Shown in pieces: positions 15,571 to 25,585 of a DNA stretch of 64,000 bases. A program made the translations under genes and the position numbers. Source of the stretch: Cupriavidus sp. EM10 (GTDB lineage: Bacteria > Pseudomonadota > Gammaproteobacteria > Burkholderiales > Burkholderiaceae). The stretch lies in the NCBI RefSeq assembly GCF_018729255.1, contig NZ_CP076062.1:248001-312000 (forward strand), written 5' to 3'. Below the pieces are notes generated by a model. That model was not told where the DNA came from and searched no databases. It was given only the letters and a program-made list of their open reading frames with translations. Every line of letters begins with the position of its first letter. Positions within the stretch are counted from its first letter, which is position 1.

Positions 15571-16050
15571 ATGCTGTCACTGGCCCTCAACTATCCGACG
15601 ATCGAGTTCAACACCAACGCCTGCGGCGAACTGCATACCGGCGATGCTCCTCAAGGCATCCTGGCTGCAGTTCCGTTCCAGGATGGCCCCGGGTATGTAC
15701 TCCCGTACCTCGCGACGATCAACGATCGCTTTTATGTTCTTGGCAATCTGGAAGTCGCCTTCAGTGATGAGTTCTGGGGCAGGGATGCTGAGGATCTTCC
15801 GGACGAGGAGCTTGTCATGTCCGAGTGCACGCAAGCTGTCCTGGCTATGCGAGAACGGGCATCGGGTTCCATGATTGTCTTCCCGGTGGACTTCGATCCC
15901 ATGCCGGCACGCTGCGTCATCTCCGTGGCCATTCCCGTACAGGATGGCCAAACCCAACGGGAAATCAAGGATCAGCTGTCACTTGTCTTCTCAGGTTACG
16001 AGCAGCTCGACGACCGGCTGATGAAGCTTGTCAGGGCTCGATCGTATTGA
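15571..16050 (+). CDS. Single-gene unit with conserved leader; hypothetical soluble protein
   Basis: 159 residues from ATG 15571 after CAAGGAGAC. Acidic and mixed alpha/beta, for example DRFYVLGNLEVAFSDEFWG and MIVFPVDFDPMPARCVISVA. No signal peptide. No family recognised. The 3' end and terminator (16051-16105) closely resemble those of the unrelated 17010-17981 gene. Confidence 0.6.
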   Translation: MLSLALNYPTIEFNTNACGELHTGDAPQGILAAVPFQDGPGYVLPYLATINDRFYVLGNLEVAFSDEFWGRDAEDLPDEELVMSECTQAVLAMRERASGSMIVFPVDFDPMPARCVISVAIPVQDGQTQREIKDQLSLVFSGYEQLDDRLMKLVRARSY

Positions 16051-16065
16051 CCACACTAACCCACC

Positions 16066-16105
16066 GCCCGCAGACACGACATTCGTGCTGCGGGCTTTTC
16101 CTTTT
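16066..16105 (+). terminator. Rho-independent terminator, module shared with 17996-18035
   Basis: GCCCGCAG-a-CACGA stem with TCGTG-c-TGCGGGC, then TTTTCCTTTT. The DNA from the gene's stop codon through the hairpin is nearly the same as after the 17010-17981 gene. Confidence 0.8.
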
Positions 16106-16155
16106 CCCGCAAGCAGCGCGCCGCTGGCGCTAGACCGTCTTACCTTGCGCGAACC

Positions 16156-16210
16156 TGTGGCTCATACCTTCAGCGTCAAGACATCGATTCTGGCTCAAGT
16201 CAACACCAAT
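16156..16210 (+). promoter_or_regulatory. Conserved leader, copy 5
   Basis: Box TGTGGCTCATACCT (16156-16169), GCGTCAAGAC, then CTCAAGTCAACACC. It is longer than other copies: the start codon is at 16277. Confidence 0.45.
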
Positions 16211-16276
16211 CATTCAACCCGCGGGGACGAGCTTCCCGCTTGGGACGCACTTCGCACGCAAATCTGGAGAAGCGAA

Positions 16277-16840
16277 ATGAGCAATAGCATGAACCTACCG
16301 AAGATCGCGAGACGCACCGATGTGTTCGAGCTGCGCAACGCCCTTCGAGCCGTGATTGGGAGCTGCAAAGCAACAAACAAGGCGGCAGTGCTAGCAGTTG
16401 ACGCTGCAGAGGAAGCGTTTCAGGCGAGCATCACAGATGAAGAGAAGGCGTACATCGCATCTGCCGCCCGTCGGTGGAAAGTCGCTTGGCATAAGAGCCG
16501 GCCGGACGATCCCTTCCTTCGTGGCGTGGAGTTAAATGCCTACGATGACGTCCGGCACCATTTGGGGATGTCGATGGTGGTCAAGTTCCTCCAGGACGCC
16601 CAGAGCGAATCATTGGCAGAGCCTGACACCCGTCGTATCGCTGGTCTCGTGCTGGAAGCGGGCGATGAATCCGTGCTCGATAGTGTAGTGCACGATGAGT
16701 GCTCTGCTCGTGCCACGGGAATCAACAATGACGGTACTGAAGCACAGGTGGCATTTCTCCTATCGAACGGTTGGACCGAAGAGGCGATCCTGAAGGAAGC
16801 CGGTGTTGATCAGGCGCCGCGCAGCTTGTCGCAAACGTGA
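16277..16840 (+). CDS. Single-gene unit with conserved leader; hypothetical protein
   Basis: 187 residues from ATG 16277, preceded by CTGGAGAAGC; an earlier in-frame start would run through the leader. Mostly helical (NKAAVLAVDAAEEAFQASIT, EEKAYIASAARRWKVAW), soluble and acidic. No family recognised. Own terminator follows. Confidence 0.6.
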   Translation: MSNSMNLPKIARRTDVFELRNALRAVIGSCKATNKAAVLAVDAAEEAFQASITDEEKAYIASAARRWKVAWHKSRPDDPFLRGVELNAYDDVRHHLGMSMVVKFLQDAQSESLAEPDTRRIAGLVLEAGDESVLDSVVHDECSARATGINNDGTEAQVAFLLSNGWTEEAILKEAGVDQAPRSLSQT

Positions 16841-16880
16841 AACCCGCCCGTCGCGCTCCTCGAGAGCCGGCGGGTTTTTT
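16841..16880 (+). terminator. Rho-independent terminator after 16277-16840
   Basis: AACCCGCC pairs with GGCGGGTT, followed by TTTTTTC. Confidence 0.8.
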
Positions 16881-16963
16881 CTTTAGGCCCAGCCTGCCCG
16901 CTGAACAGCCCGCGTGCACTGTACTCGGCATGGCGCCCCGTATCCCAAAAGATTACTTGACGC

Positions 16964-17000
16964 TGTGCTGCATCCCTCCCAGGTCAAATCAACCTTGGAG
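16964..17000 (+). promoter_or_regulatory. Conserved leader, copy 6
   Basis: TGTGCTGCATCCCT (16964-16977), CCAGGTCAAATCAACC, then GGAG at 16997-17000. It is followed by the DpdA-like gene. Confidence 0.55.
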
Positions 17001-17009
17001 TGCTGCGAT

Positions 17010-17981
17010 ATGAATGGAGAGACGATGGGAATGCCGGTAGGACAGGTGAATGCGATCCTGGAAGATGAGTTGGTCATGCGGATTGGCATTCCGCACCGCG
17101 GTGGCCGCCTGGCCTTCCACGCATTCGAGCAAGGCTACCCAGCGATGGTGAGCGCGAACGCGTTCTGGAACCCAACGAAGCGTGAATTTGTAATGCCGGC
17201 GGCGACGGATCTGACTGAGATGGATTTCGCCCTAGACTCAGCTGGTTACTCGGCGATCAGTCTTTGGCAGAAGAAGGGCCGACAAGACGGCATTGCCGGC
17301 GTCTATCCATGGTCCCTCGAGCAGTACCTGGAGTTTGCAAATCTGTGTGGTGCTCGCTGGATGTCTAGTCCCGACCTTTGCTGCGAGCCGCAGGTTGCGG
17401 GCAACCAAGAGGAAGTGGACTACCGCGTGAACACAACGGCAACTTTGCTGGAGGCGTCGTTACGCGTGTTGTACGAGTGGCAAAACAGGCTCGCAAGGAC
17501 CCTAACTGCGCGCGAAGTGGCGAACATGATCAAGCCAATCGTACCCGTACTGCAGGGATGGAACGTGGAGACGTATCTACGAAGTCTCGATCTAACAATG
17601 CAAGTATGGGAGCGCTGGCAACCGTGGCTGGCCCCACCCGCTCTGATCGGTGTCGGTTCAGTATGCCGGCGTTCGCTGAATCACCCTACTCACGGCCTGT
17701 ACGCCATTCTCTCGGGATTGGAGGGACGGTTGCCTAAAGGTGTTCGCGCTCACTTGTTCGGTATTAAGGGGAGCTGTCTCGCGGAGCTCAAGATGATGGA
17801 TTGGATCGCTTCCGCGGACTCCATGGCGTATGACTTCGGTGCCCGCGTGAAAGCTCGGGAGTGCGGGGTATCGAACACGATCGAGCACCGGTCATCAGAA
17901 ATGAGTCGATGGATGTCGTCGGCCGCGTCTCGCCTCAAGCCCGCACCCGGTGACCAGTTCCGACTGAGCCTGTCCCATTGA
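17010..17981 (+). CDS. DpdA-like tRNA-guanine transglycosylase paralogue, putative DNA 7-deazaguanine insertion enzyme
   Basis: 323 residues from ATG 17010, with GGAG 9 bases upstream. The sequence follows the TGT/DpdA pattern. FALDSAGYSAIS (Asp76) sits where TGT has its SDSGGF motif. PVLQGWNVETYLRSLDL is near 179-196, GVGSVCRR near 214-221, and ADSMAYDFGAR (Asp270) where TGT has the nucleophile aspartate. DpdA enzymes exchange guanine for preQ0-type bases in DNA, in bacterial dpd islands and in phages. No preQ0 synthesis genes are in the window, so the base would come from the host. A role in protecting transferred DNA from restriction is inference. It has the shared leader and terminator modules. 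Confidence 0.75.
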   Translation: MNGETMGMPVGQVNAILEDELVMRIGIPHRGGRLAFHAFEQGYPAMVSANAFWNPTKREFVMPAATDLTEMDFALDSAGYSAISLWQKKGRQDGIAGVYPWSLEQYLEFANLCGARWMSSPDLCCEPQVAGNQEEVDYRVNTTATLLEASLRVLYEWQNRLARTLTAREVANMIKPIVPVLQGWNVETYLRSLDLTMQVWERWQPWLAPPALIGVGSVCRRSLNHPTHGLYAILSGLEGRLPKGVRAHLFGIKGSCLAELKMMDWIASADSMAYDFGARVKARECGVSNTIEHRSSEMSRWMSSAASRLKPAPGDQFRLSLSH

Positions 17982-17995
17982 CCACCAACCCATGG

Positions 17996-18035
17996 CCCGC
18001 AGACACGACTTTCGTGTTGCGGGCTTCAATTTTTG
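17996..18035 (+). terminator. Rho-independent terminator after the DpdA-like gene
   Basis: GCCCGCAG-a-CACGA stem with TCGTG-t-TGCGGGC, then TTCAATTTTT. Near copy of 16066-16105. Confidence 0.75.
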
Positions 18036-18090
18036 CGGCAGATGGCGACGAGGCGAAGGTGGCGCCCAGGCCTTCATGTTTGCATGATCC

Positions 18091-18123
18091 TGTGCTGCAT
18101 ATCTCCCAAGTCAACACAACTAT
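18091..18123 (+). promoter_or_regulatory. Conserved leader, copy 7
   Basis: TGTGCTGCATATCT (18091-18104), CCCAAGTCAACACAAC, then GGAG before ATG 18139. The gene behind it seems cut by the recombinase element. Confidence 0.55.
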
Positions 18124-18138
18124 GGAGCGAGCAGCGGG

Positions 18139-18321
18139 ATGAACGAGAACTTATTGGGGAATGCGAAGCGACAGGCTATGCGCAGAACTATGGAATCACG
18201 CGAACAGAAGCTTCCGGAAGGTTGGACCGAAGCGAGTCCAGGAGGGTTAGCAACTAACCCTGACCCCTCACCGGGGGAATCATCGATAGAGCTATCGTCG
18301 ATTAAGAGGTACCATGGCTAG
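18139..18321 (+). CDS. Leader-unit gene, probably truncated by the downstream mobile element
   Basis: 60 codons from ATG 18139, behind a conserved leader. The first ~35 residues (MNENLLGNAKRQAMRRTMES) look like a basic soluble protein. The end (PSPGESSIELSSIKRYHG) reads through DNA that seems to belong to the recombinase element, starting near the inverted repeat at 18245. No terminator follows, unlike the other units. The intact gene is not recognisable. Confidence 0.4.
   Translation: MNENLLGNAKRQAMRRTMESREQKLPEGWTEASPGGLATNPDPSPGESSIELSSIKRYHG
18245..18261. repeat. Inverted repeat upstream of the recombinase operon
   Basis: GGGTTAG-CAA-CTAACCC, two perfect 7-base arms. A second symmetrical sequence, CGATAG-AG-CTATCG, lies at about 18285-18298. 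Both could be recombinase binding sites at the left end of the element or operators of its promoter. Confidence 0.4.
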
Positions 18322-18382
18322 TGTTGCATTTCACTTAGAGGGAAAGCTCTGTACGTAGAGGTATCCCCAACCGTTATCTCCA

Positions 18383-19561
18383 GTGCTCGTCCGTACTCAA
18401 GCAGTTCCTGAACATGTCATCGTTGACCCCGTGAGACACATGCCAAGACTATGGTCCACGGCGTGGTCCCTAGGCCTCACGAGTAGTTCTCAGGCGACCA
18501 GCACGCGAAAGCTGTACCTCCAGCATCTGGACAGCTTTTATCGGTACTGTGACGAACGCTTCGGTGCCGACGCCTTCGACGAGGGTATGAGCACTCGGGA
18601 CGCTGAGGGCGTGATGCTCATGGTGGAGTCGTTCTATCTAACGACAACCTCCGACCCGGCCTACAACACGACTGATGTTCAGCGGTGGGGCGTAGTCAGA
18701 GCATTCGTGCAATCGCTGGCCAAACGCTTAGCGCCTAGTAACCCAGAGTGGGCCGCAGCTGCTTCTATGCTGGCAGCCATGGGCAGGATGCGCGCCCCCC
18801 GTCTCGGTGGCTTCCGCTTCATTCGTGCGCTGCCGAAAACAACGCTGCTGGACCTCCTTGAGGTAGCGCATCCCAGCTCGCCTCGAAATCCTTTCAAGGG
18901 GTATCAAACGCGCGTGCGGAACTGGCTCATCGTCAACCTAATGCTGCTGGCTGGGCTCCGTCGTGGCGAAGCACTGCTGTTGGCCTGTGACTCCTTGAAG
19001 GAAGACGTGGACCCGGAGTCAGGAGAGGTGGTTCGTTGGCTTGACATCACCACGGTGTTCGAGAACGATCCGAGGTCGACCACGCCACGCATCAAAACTC
19101 TGGAATCCCACAGGCAAATTCCGGTGTCAGAGGACTTAGCTCTGCTCTACCAGCACTTCGCCGCCGAGCATCGACCTACCGATGCCGGACATGGTTTCCT
19201 ACTGACCACCAAGGCGGGGGCCCCGCTCTCTGCCGAGGCACTAAGTAAGGTCTTCAGGAAACTGACGGATGCCCTGGCACCCGAGGCAATCCAAAGCCTC
19301 TTCGATAGATCTGGCGGCAAGACGAACATTTCGCCTCACGACCTGCGACACACCTGCGCCACGGCCAGATACACGATGTTTATGGAGCTGAACCCCGACC
19401 GCGAGTTGGCAATCCAACGGATGCGGGCGTTCTTCGGATGGTCAGCGAGGTCAGCCATGCCTGAGCACTACGCACGTGCGGCGATTCAGGACGACTTGAT
19501 GCAAGCATGGAACACACTGTTTGCTGAAAAGACTAGTCTTATGCGGGGGATTTCTGCGTGA
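18383..19561 (+). CDS. Tyrosine recombinase, first of three
   Basis: 392 residues from GTG 18383 (ATG 18440 possible). Catalytic residues: Arg in LLAGLRRGEALL, His-x-x-Arg in SPHDLRHTCA, Tyr in MPEHYARAA. The usual second His of LGH is replaced in FFGWSAR, where Trp may serve. It cuts and rejoins DNA through a 3'-phosphotyrosine. Overlaps the next gene by 4 bases (GTGA), so the three act together. Confidence 0.9.
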   Translation: MLVRTQAVPEHVIVDPVRHMPRLWSTAWSLGLTSSSQATSTRKLYLQHLDSFYRYCDERFGADAFDEGMSTRDAEGVMLMVESFYLTTTSDPAYNTTDVQRWGVVRAFVQSLAKRLAPSNPEWAAAASMLAAMGRMRAPRLGGFRFIRALPKTTLLDLLEVAHPSSPRNPFKGYQTRVRNWLIVNLMLLAGLRRGEALLLACDSLKEDVDPESGEVVRWLDITTVFENDPRSTTPRIKTLESHRQIPVSEDLALLYQHFAAEHRPTDAGHGFLLTTKAGAPLSAEALSKVFRKLTDALAPEAIQSLFDRSGGKTNISPHDLRHTCATARYTMFMELNPDRELAIQRMRAFFGWSARSAMPEHYARAAIQDDLMQAWNTLFAEKTSLMRGISA

Positions 19562-21051
19562 ACCACGCCATTGAAATCGCCCTCCCGCAACCTCAGTCCG
19601 AGCATGGTGGGAAATCTCCCTTGGACTGGAAGTGGCCCGCTGCCCCCGCGTTGATGACCCTTTTCGACAAGTATTCCGGACGGGAGTCGGTGGTGAGGTT
19701 GGCGGACCGTCACTGGGAGGTCTTTGCAGCTGGCAGCACGGTACGGCTGGAGTTCGCCGAGGGTCAAGTTGGCGAATTACAGCGAGCGCTTGTTCTGCTG
19801 ACACGACGGGCGTCCTCCCCAGCACCATTCCGGACCTTCGCCAACGTCCTCATAGCCAAATGGCCAGCCATCTTGGAACTGCTCGCTACCCCTGCGGAAA
19901 AGCTGCGAGAGACCTGGACCACTGTGCTGAGCCACCCGCTGGAGACGAACGTCGCGAAGGCCGTGTTGAAGCTAGCTTGCAAGGCTGGCGCCGGCCACTG
20001 GCGAGCAGTTCACATGCCTCTCGTGAAGAGCTTGGACACCTTCGTGAAGGAAGGCCTCCGGCAGAACAAGCGAAGCATAGGCAAGAGAGAGCGTGTGGCT
20101 TCCGTTGACGCCCAGGCAGCTATTGTTCGAGTTCTGGATGCGGCGGCGAGCGAGGACGACTTGACCGACAGACAGGTGGAGGGCGCTGTCGCACTGCTTA
20201 TCACCTACCAACACGGTATGCGACCAGTTCAGGCGCTGTGCCTCGACGTGACGCATGTCCGCTTCTTCCGTGATGCAAGCGACGACCTTGCTTGCGTGCT
20301 CTCGTTCCATGCTGCAAAGCAAACACCAGGCAACGAATTCGAGTTGCTACGCCAAGTCAAACCGGAGTGGGTTCCGCTCGTCGCGAGGCTGCACGCGACG
20401 GCGCTCGCTCACGGGCGGCTGCGGCTATTCAACGCAACCGGACCAATTACCTTCTGGGACAGGGCAGTGGTTCTCTGTAAGCGGTTCTCCGTGCAACTGG
20501 ACAGCACGGCGCGCTCGCTCCGTCACACCGGGGCGCAAACGCTCGCCGATGCGGGGCATGATAGGGCTAGCATCCAAGCGTTCCTCGGCCACAAGAGCGC
20601 AGAGGCCGCGTCGCACTACATCCGGGCAAGCTTCAAGCAAGCCGAGCTCATCAACACGGCGCTCGGTGCGTCGAAACTCTACAACAGCCTCTTGGACATA
20701 TCGACCGGCAGTTTCGTCTCAGCCGACGAGATACAGCTGGCTCCTGAGGACCAGCAGATTGGCGCTGTGGTGGGGTATCGGCTGGTTGCTGGCGTGGGAC
20801 TGTGCAAAGCGGGTCAGAGCAGCTGCGCCTACAACCCGGTGACGTCTTGCTATGGCTGTCCGAAGTTCATGCCATCCCTAGACCGGGAATCCCACGTCGA
20901 AGCTATCGAAGGGATGCGCGACCAAGTCCGCCTGTACCTAAAGCAGGGAATCTCCGATGAGACGCCGGCCTACCGGCAACTCACGCGCGCGCTGGCGGGG
21001 GCGCAGCAGGCGTTAACCCTGATTGATGACCGACCCAAGAACCACGGATGA
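19558..21051 (+). CDS. Tyrosine recombinase, second of three
   Basis: 497 residues from a GTG overlapping the previous stop. Catalytic positions: Arg in YQHGMRPVQAL, Arg-His in RSLRHTGAQT, LGH in AFLGHKSAEAA and Tyr in SHYIRA. A C-terminal cysteine cluster (CKAGQSSCAYNPVTSCYGCP) probably binds zinc, as in TnpB of Tn554-type elements. The His before LRH is not present. Confidence 0.88.
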   Translation: MNHAIEIALPQPQSEHGGKSPLDWKWPAAPALMTLFDKYSGRESVVRLADRHWEVFAAGSTVRLEFAEGQVGELQRALVLLTRRASSPAPFRTFANVLIAKWPAILELLATPAEKLRETWTTVLSHPLETNVAKAVLKLACKAGAGHWRAVHMPLVKSLDTFVKEGLRQNKRSIGKRERVASVDAQAAIVRVLDAAASEDDLTDRQVEGAVALLITYQHGMRPVQALCLDVTHVRFFRDASDDLACVLSFHAAKQTPGNEFELLRQVKPEWVPLVARLHATALAHGRLRLFNATGPITFWDRAVVLCKRFSVQLDSTARSLRHTGAQTLADAGHDRASIQAFLGHKSAEAASHYIRASFKQAELINTALGASKLYNSLLDISTGSFVSADEIQLAPEDQQIGAVVGYRLVAGVGLCKAGQSSCAYNPVTSCYGCPKFMPSLDRESHVEAIEGMRDQVRLYLKQGISDETPAYRQLTRALAGAQQALTLIDDRPKNHG

Positions 21052-22976
21052 CCATCCACATCCTCTCGCCTCAACTGACGCCACCGCCGCAGGCCTATCT
21101 GAGCTTCATCGACCGGATGCGTCGTGTCGCTTCATCGCACGGACTTGACTGGCACATCGAACTCGACAGCAACGGCGCCGCCACGTCTAACACGGACTGG
21201 GACTTACGCAAGTTGAACAAAAGCCATGACCTCCACGTCCCTGGAAGTTGTGGCTTTGCGGTGTCGCGCGACCTGACCGCGATGGCGGCCTCAACTGGAT
21301 GGCACCCCAGCCAATTGCCGGAAGGCGCGGTGCTCGGTGAAGACGTGCAGGACTTCATCAAAGCCCTAATCGTCGAGCACTGCAGCAGCGGCCGCTCGAC
21401 CGGCGACACACAACAAATAGCCAGAGCTGCTCGTCGCCTCTTCTCTCTGGTTCGATGCCCGCCGTGGGAGCTTTCACGTGAAAACTTTGACGCCGTCTTG
21501 GGCCTTAAGGCCTGGTCCGACAAGCCGGCGCGCGACTTCTCAACGGTCGCGAGGTACATCGACGAGAACCTCATCTCCGTTCATTGCCCAGTCCGCCCGG
21601 AACTAAAAAGGAAGGAGTCGTCAGCGTTGCTCGGCTCGCTGCAGGAACGCCAGCACGCCGAGAAGCTACCGGACCTTTCCGCGCTACTTGAACTGACGCG
21701 AATCGTCTTCCAGGAGACGCCCCAGACCTACATGGACGCAGTTCGCTTCGGTGTCGTGAAACTGGCTCTGTTCACGGGACTGCGAATCGAGGAGGTGCTG
21801 ACGATACCCGCCGACTGCTTGGTTTGGGATGAACACCTCGACATAGTCACCGGCCGCCCGGCCGGAACGGTGGGCGGCGTCTCACGCTCCTTGCGACTGC
21901 ACTATTACGCCGAGAAGCACATCGACGGCGCCCCAAATCTGCTTGTTGAGGCACACCAGCATGTGCCCGCGATGTTCGAAGATGTTGTGGTCTCAACGGT
22001 CACTGAGATGGTAGAGATTGTCGGCCCCGTCCGAGAGCTGCTGCGCCTGCAACAGCAGAACCCCAGCCGATTTCCTGACTCGGATTGCCGGATTTTTCGT
22101 ACCTCCTCCGGGAGGCCAGTTTGGACTAGCGACCGCCTATTTCTGAGCCTGGGGCGGAGCACGGCAGGACGAACTTACCCGCTCCAGCTTCCCCTTCAAG
22201 AGGACACAGAAATCAAGCCGATGCTGTACCCGGGAATGCTCATCGCGCTAGGACGTCATGCAGGCCGGTCGATGTTCAGTGTGTACGGACGGTCGCCTGA
22301 GTCGAAGTTGATGTCAATCAAGCCGCACAGTCTTCGGCATCTCATGAACACAGAGATGTTCCGTAAGAATGTGCCTGACACCATCATTACGCACCAGTTC
22401 GGTCGACGGACCGTCGCTCAGAGCTACGAGTATGACCATCGCAACCTCGCAGAGAAGTTGAGCTTCGTCAAACTGCCGCCTGCAGCGTCCAAGGTCCTTC
22501 CCGCAGGAAGCGCCAAGGAATTGGTGGGCAAGATGGTCGTCAGTGGTATGGCGCTGCAAAGCCATTTGGGGCAATCGTTTAAGCGCATCCAGCACGAGAG
22601 CGGTGATGAAGCAGCCTTCATCTACTTGGCGGCCAACGCAGATGGCTTCCACGTCACGCCGTACGGTTTCTGCACCAACAGCTTCTCTGTCAATCCCTGC
22701 ACTCGACACCTCAAGTGCTTCGACCAGTGCAAGCACTTTACGGCCAGCGGGGTCGCTGAGCACCGGGTGACTCTTGAAGACCTTCGCTCGAAGCTCGTGG
22801 CGATGCGGGACGCGGCTCGTTGCAAGCCGGCCACCACCGTGGGGCGCAAGAACCAGATTGCCCATGCCGAGCGGCTGATTGCTGGTGTGTCGGCTGCGCT
22901 TCACGCCCAACCGAACCAATCCGTCTTCGCAGACGGCATCGACCATTCCACCCTGAAAGAGGACATCTTCAAATGA
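21048..22976 (+). CDS. Tyrosine recombinase, third and largest
   Basis: 642 residues from ATG 21048 (ATGA overlap). Core: Arg in LFTGLRIEEVLTI, HSLRH in IKPHSLRHLMN, QFGRRTV where LGH is usual, and Tyr in SYEYDHRNL. A C-terminal Cys/His group (CTRHLKCFDQCKHF) may bind zinc. The length compares with TnpB-type recombinases of about 630 residues. It overlaps the next gene by 4 bases. Confidence 0.88.
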   Translation: MTIHILSPQLTPPPQAYLSFIDRMRRVASSHGLDWHIELDSNGAATSNTDWDLRKLNKSHDLHVPGSCGFAVSRDLTAMAASTGWHPSQLPEGAVLGEDVQDFIKALIVEHCSSGRSTGDTQQIARAARRLFSLVRCPPWELSRENFDAVLGLKAWSDKPARDFSTVARYIDENLISVHCPVRPELKRKESSALLGSLQERQHAEKLPDLSALLELTRIVFQETPQTYMDAVRFGVVKLALFTGLRIEEVLTIPADCLVWDEHLDIVTGRPAGTVGGVSRSLRLHYYAEKHIDGAPNLLVEAHQHVPAMFEDVVVSTVTEMVEIVGPVRELLRLQQQNPSRFPDSDCRIFRTSSGRPVWTSDRLFLSLGRSTAGRTYPLQLPLQEDTEIKPMLYPGMLIALGRHAGRSMFSVYGRSPESKLMSIKPHSLRHLMNTEMFRKNVPDTIITHQFGRRTVAQSYEYDHRNLAEKLSFVKLPPAASKVLPAGSAKELVGKMVVSGMALQSHLGQSFKRIQHESGDEAAFIYLAANADGFHVTPYGFCTNSFSVNPCTRHLKCFDQCKHFTASGVAEHRVTLEDLRSKLVAMRDAARCKPATTVGRKNQIAHAERLIAGVSAALHAQPNQSVFADGIDHSTLKEDIFK

Positions 22977-23455
22977 GGCTGCTCTTAGACCCCAAGAACG
23001 AGGAGCTGGCCGACATCCTCAACACGCTACTCACCGACAACATCGACATCACAGCGCGGGAGGTGGCACGGCGCCACAGCACGTTGAAGAACCCTTCAGC
23101 GTTCACGCGCAATGAGGCTAGAAGCGCGCTCATCGCTGCGGCCCAGGCACAGCAGCAAGGAGTACGCAAAATCGTCGCCGGAGGTGGAGGCGCCGGCAGT
23201 CTGCAAGACCAGGCCGCAGGCTACCGGCAGGACATCAAGCGGCTGGAAGCCCAGCTCACGCATATGGTGGCAGCCCACGCCGGCCTCATCCGCGCGGTTC
23301 AAATGGCCGGAGGCGGGCCTGCACTTGAGCGGTTCTGGCGAGACTACAAGGCGGTGGGCGACGCGGTACACAGCCTTTCAGCAGCCAACGCCGAGCGTCC
23401 AGTAACGCATCTGCCCTTGCGCGTCGTCAAGATGTCAGACGGAACGGCAGATTGA
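22973..23455 (+). CDS. TnpC-like accessory protein of the recombinase element
   Basis: 160 residues from ATG 22973 (ATGA overlap). The first half is a helical, HTH-like part (ITAREVARRHSTLKNPSAFT). The second half holds a coiled coil (QAAGYRQDIKRLEAQLTHM). Size, place and build are as in TnpC of Tn554-type elements, which helps integration frequency and orientation. Direct sequence similarity is not shown. Confidence 0.65.
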   Translation: MRLLLDPKNEELADILNTLLTDNIDITAREVARRHSTLKNPSAFTRNEARSALIAAAQAQQQGVRKIVAGGGGAGSLQDQAAGYRQDIKRLEAQLTHMVAAHAGLIRAVQMAGGGPALERFWRDYKAVGDAVHSLSAANAERPVTHLPLRVVKMSDGTAD

Positions 23456-23671
23456 AAGGTCGGAGCCGACCTGCCTGGGTTGAGTTTTTGCAGCAAATCC
23501 ACAATGCGTTCGCATAACAAACCTCCACTGATTCGCGTCGCCAATCCACCACCTAATCGCGCAGTGGCAACAGCAATGAGCGCTGATGTAGCCGAAGAAA
23601 GCTAGCGCCAGCGCAACTGTGTTGGTGTTCCTGTGATGGCAGCTATCGGCCAGAAGCAGACATTCGTTTTG
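23456..23671. repeat. Boundary region with a segment homologous, inverted, to 47521-47582
   Basis: No complete gene. Read on the minus strand, 23532-23470 aligns with 47521-47582 on the plus strand at about 80% identity (GTGGAGG, then TGCGAACGC, then TTTGCT). Both encode GLLCERIVDLLQ-type peptides. The two copies face outward from the 24-kb metabolic block. A GTCTGCTTCTGGCCGATAG sequence (minus strand, near 23660) resembles GTCTGCTCCGGGTCGAT near 47406. Confidence 0.4.

Positions 23672-25585
<1,914 letters not shown>

Larger units (their letters stand above)
18245..23455 (+). mobile_element. Tyrosine-recombinase mobile element (three recombinases plus TnpC-like protein)
   Basis: Four genes on one strand with three 4-base stop/start overlaps (19558-19561, 21048-21051, 22973-22976). 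The order of integrase, integrase with a C-terminal Cys cluster, large integrase and small helical protein recalls Tn554-type (tnpABC) and related multi-integrase elements. It seems inserted in the leader-type gene at 18139. Exact ends are not resolved: the left end is near 18245, and the right end is near or just after 23455. Confidence 0.6.
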
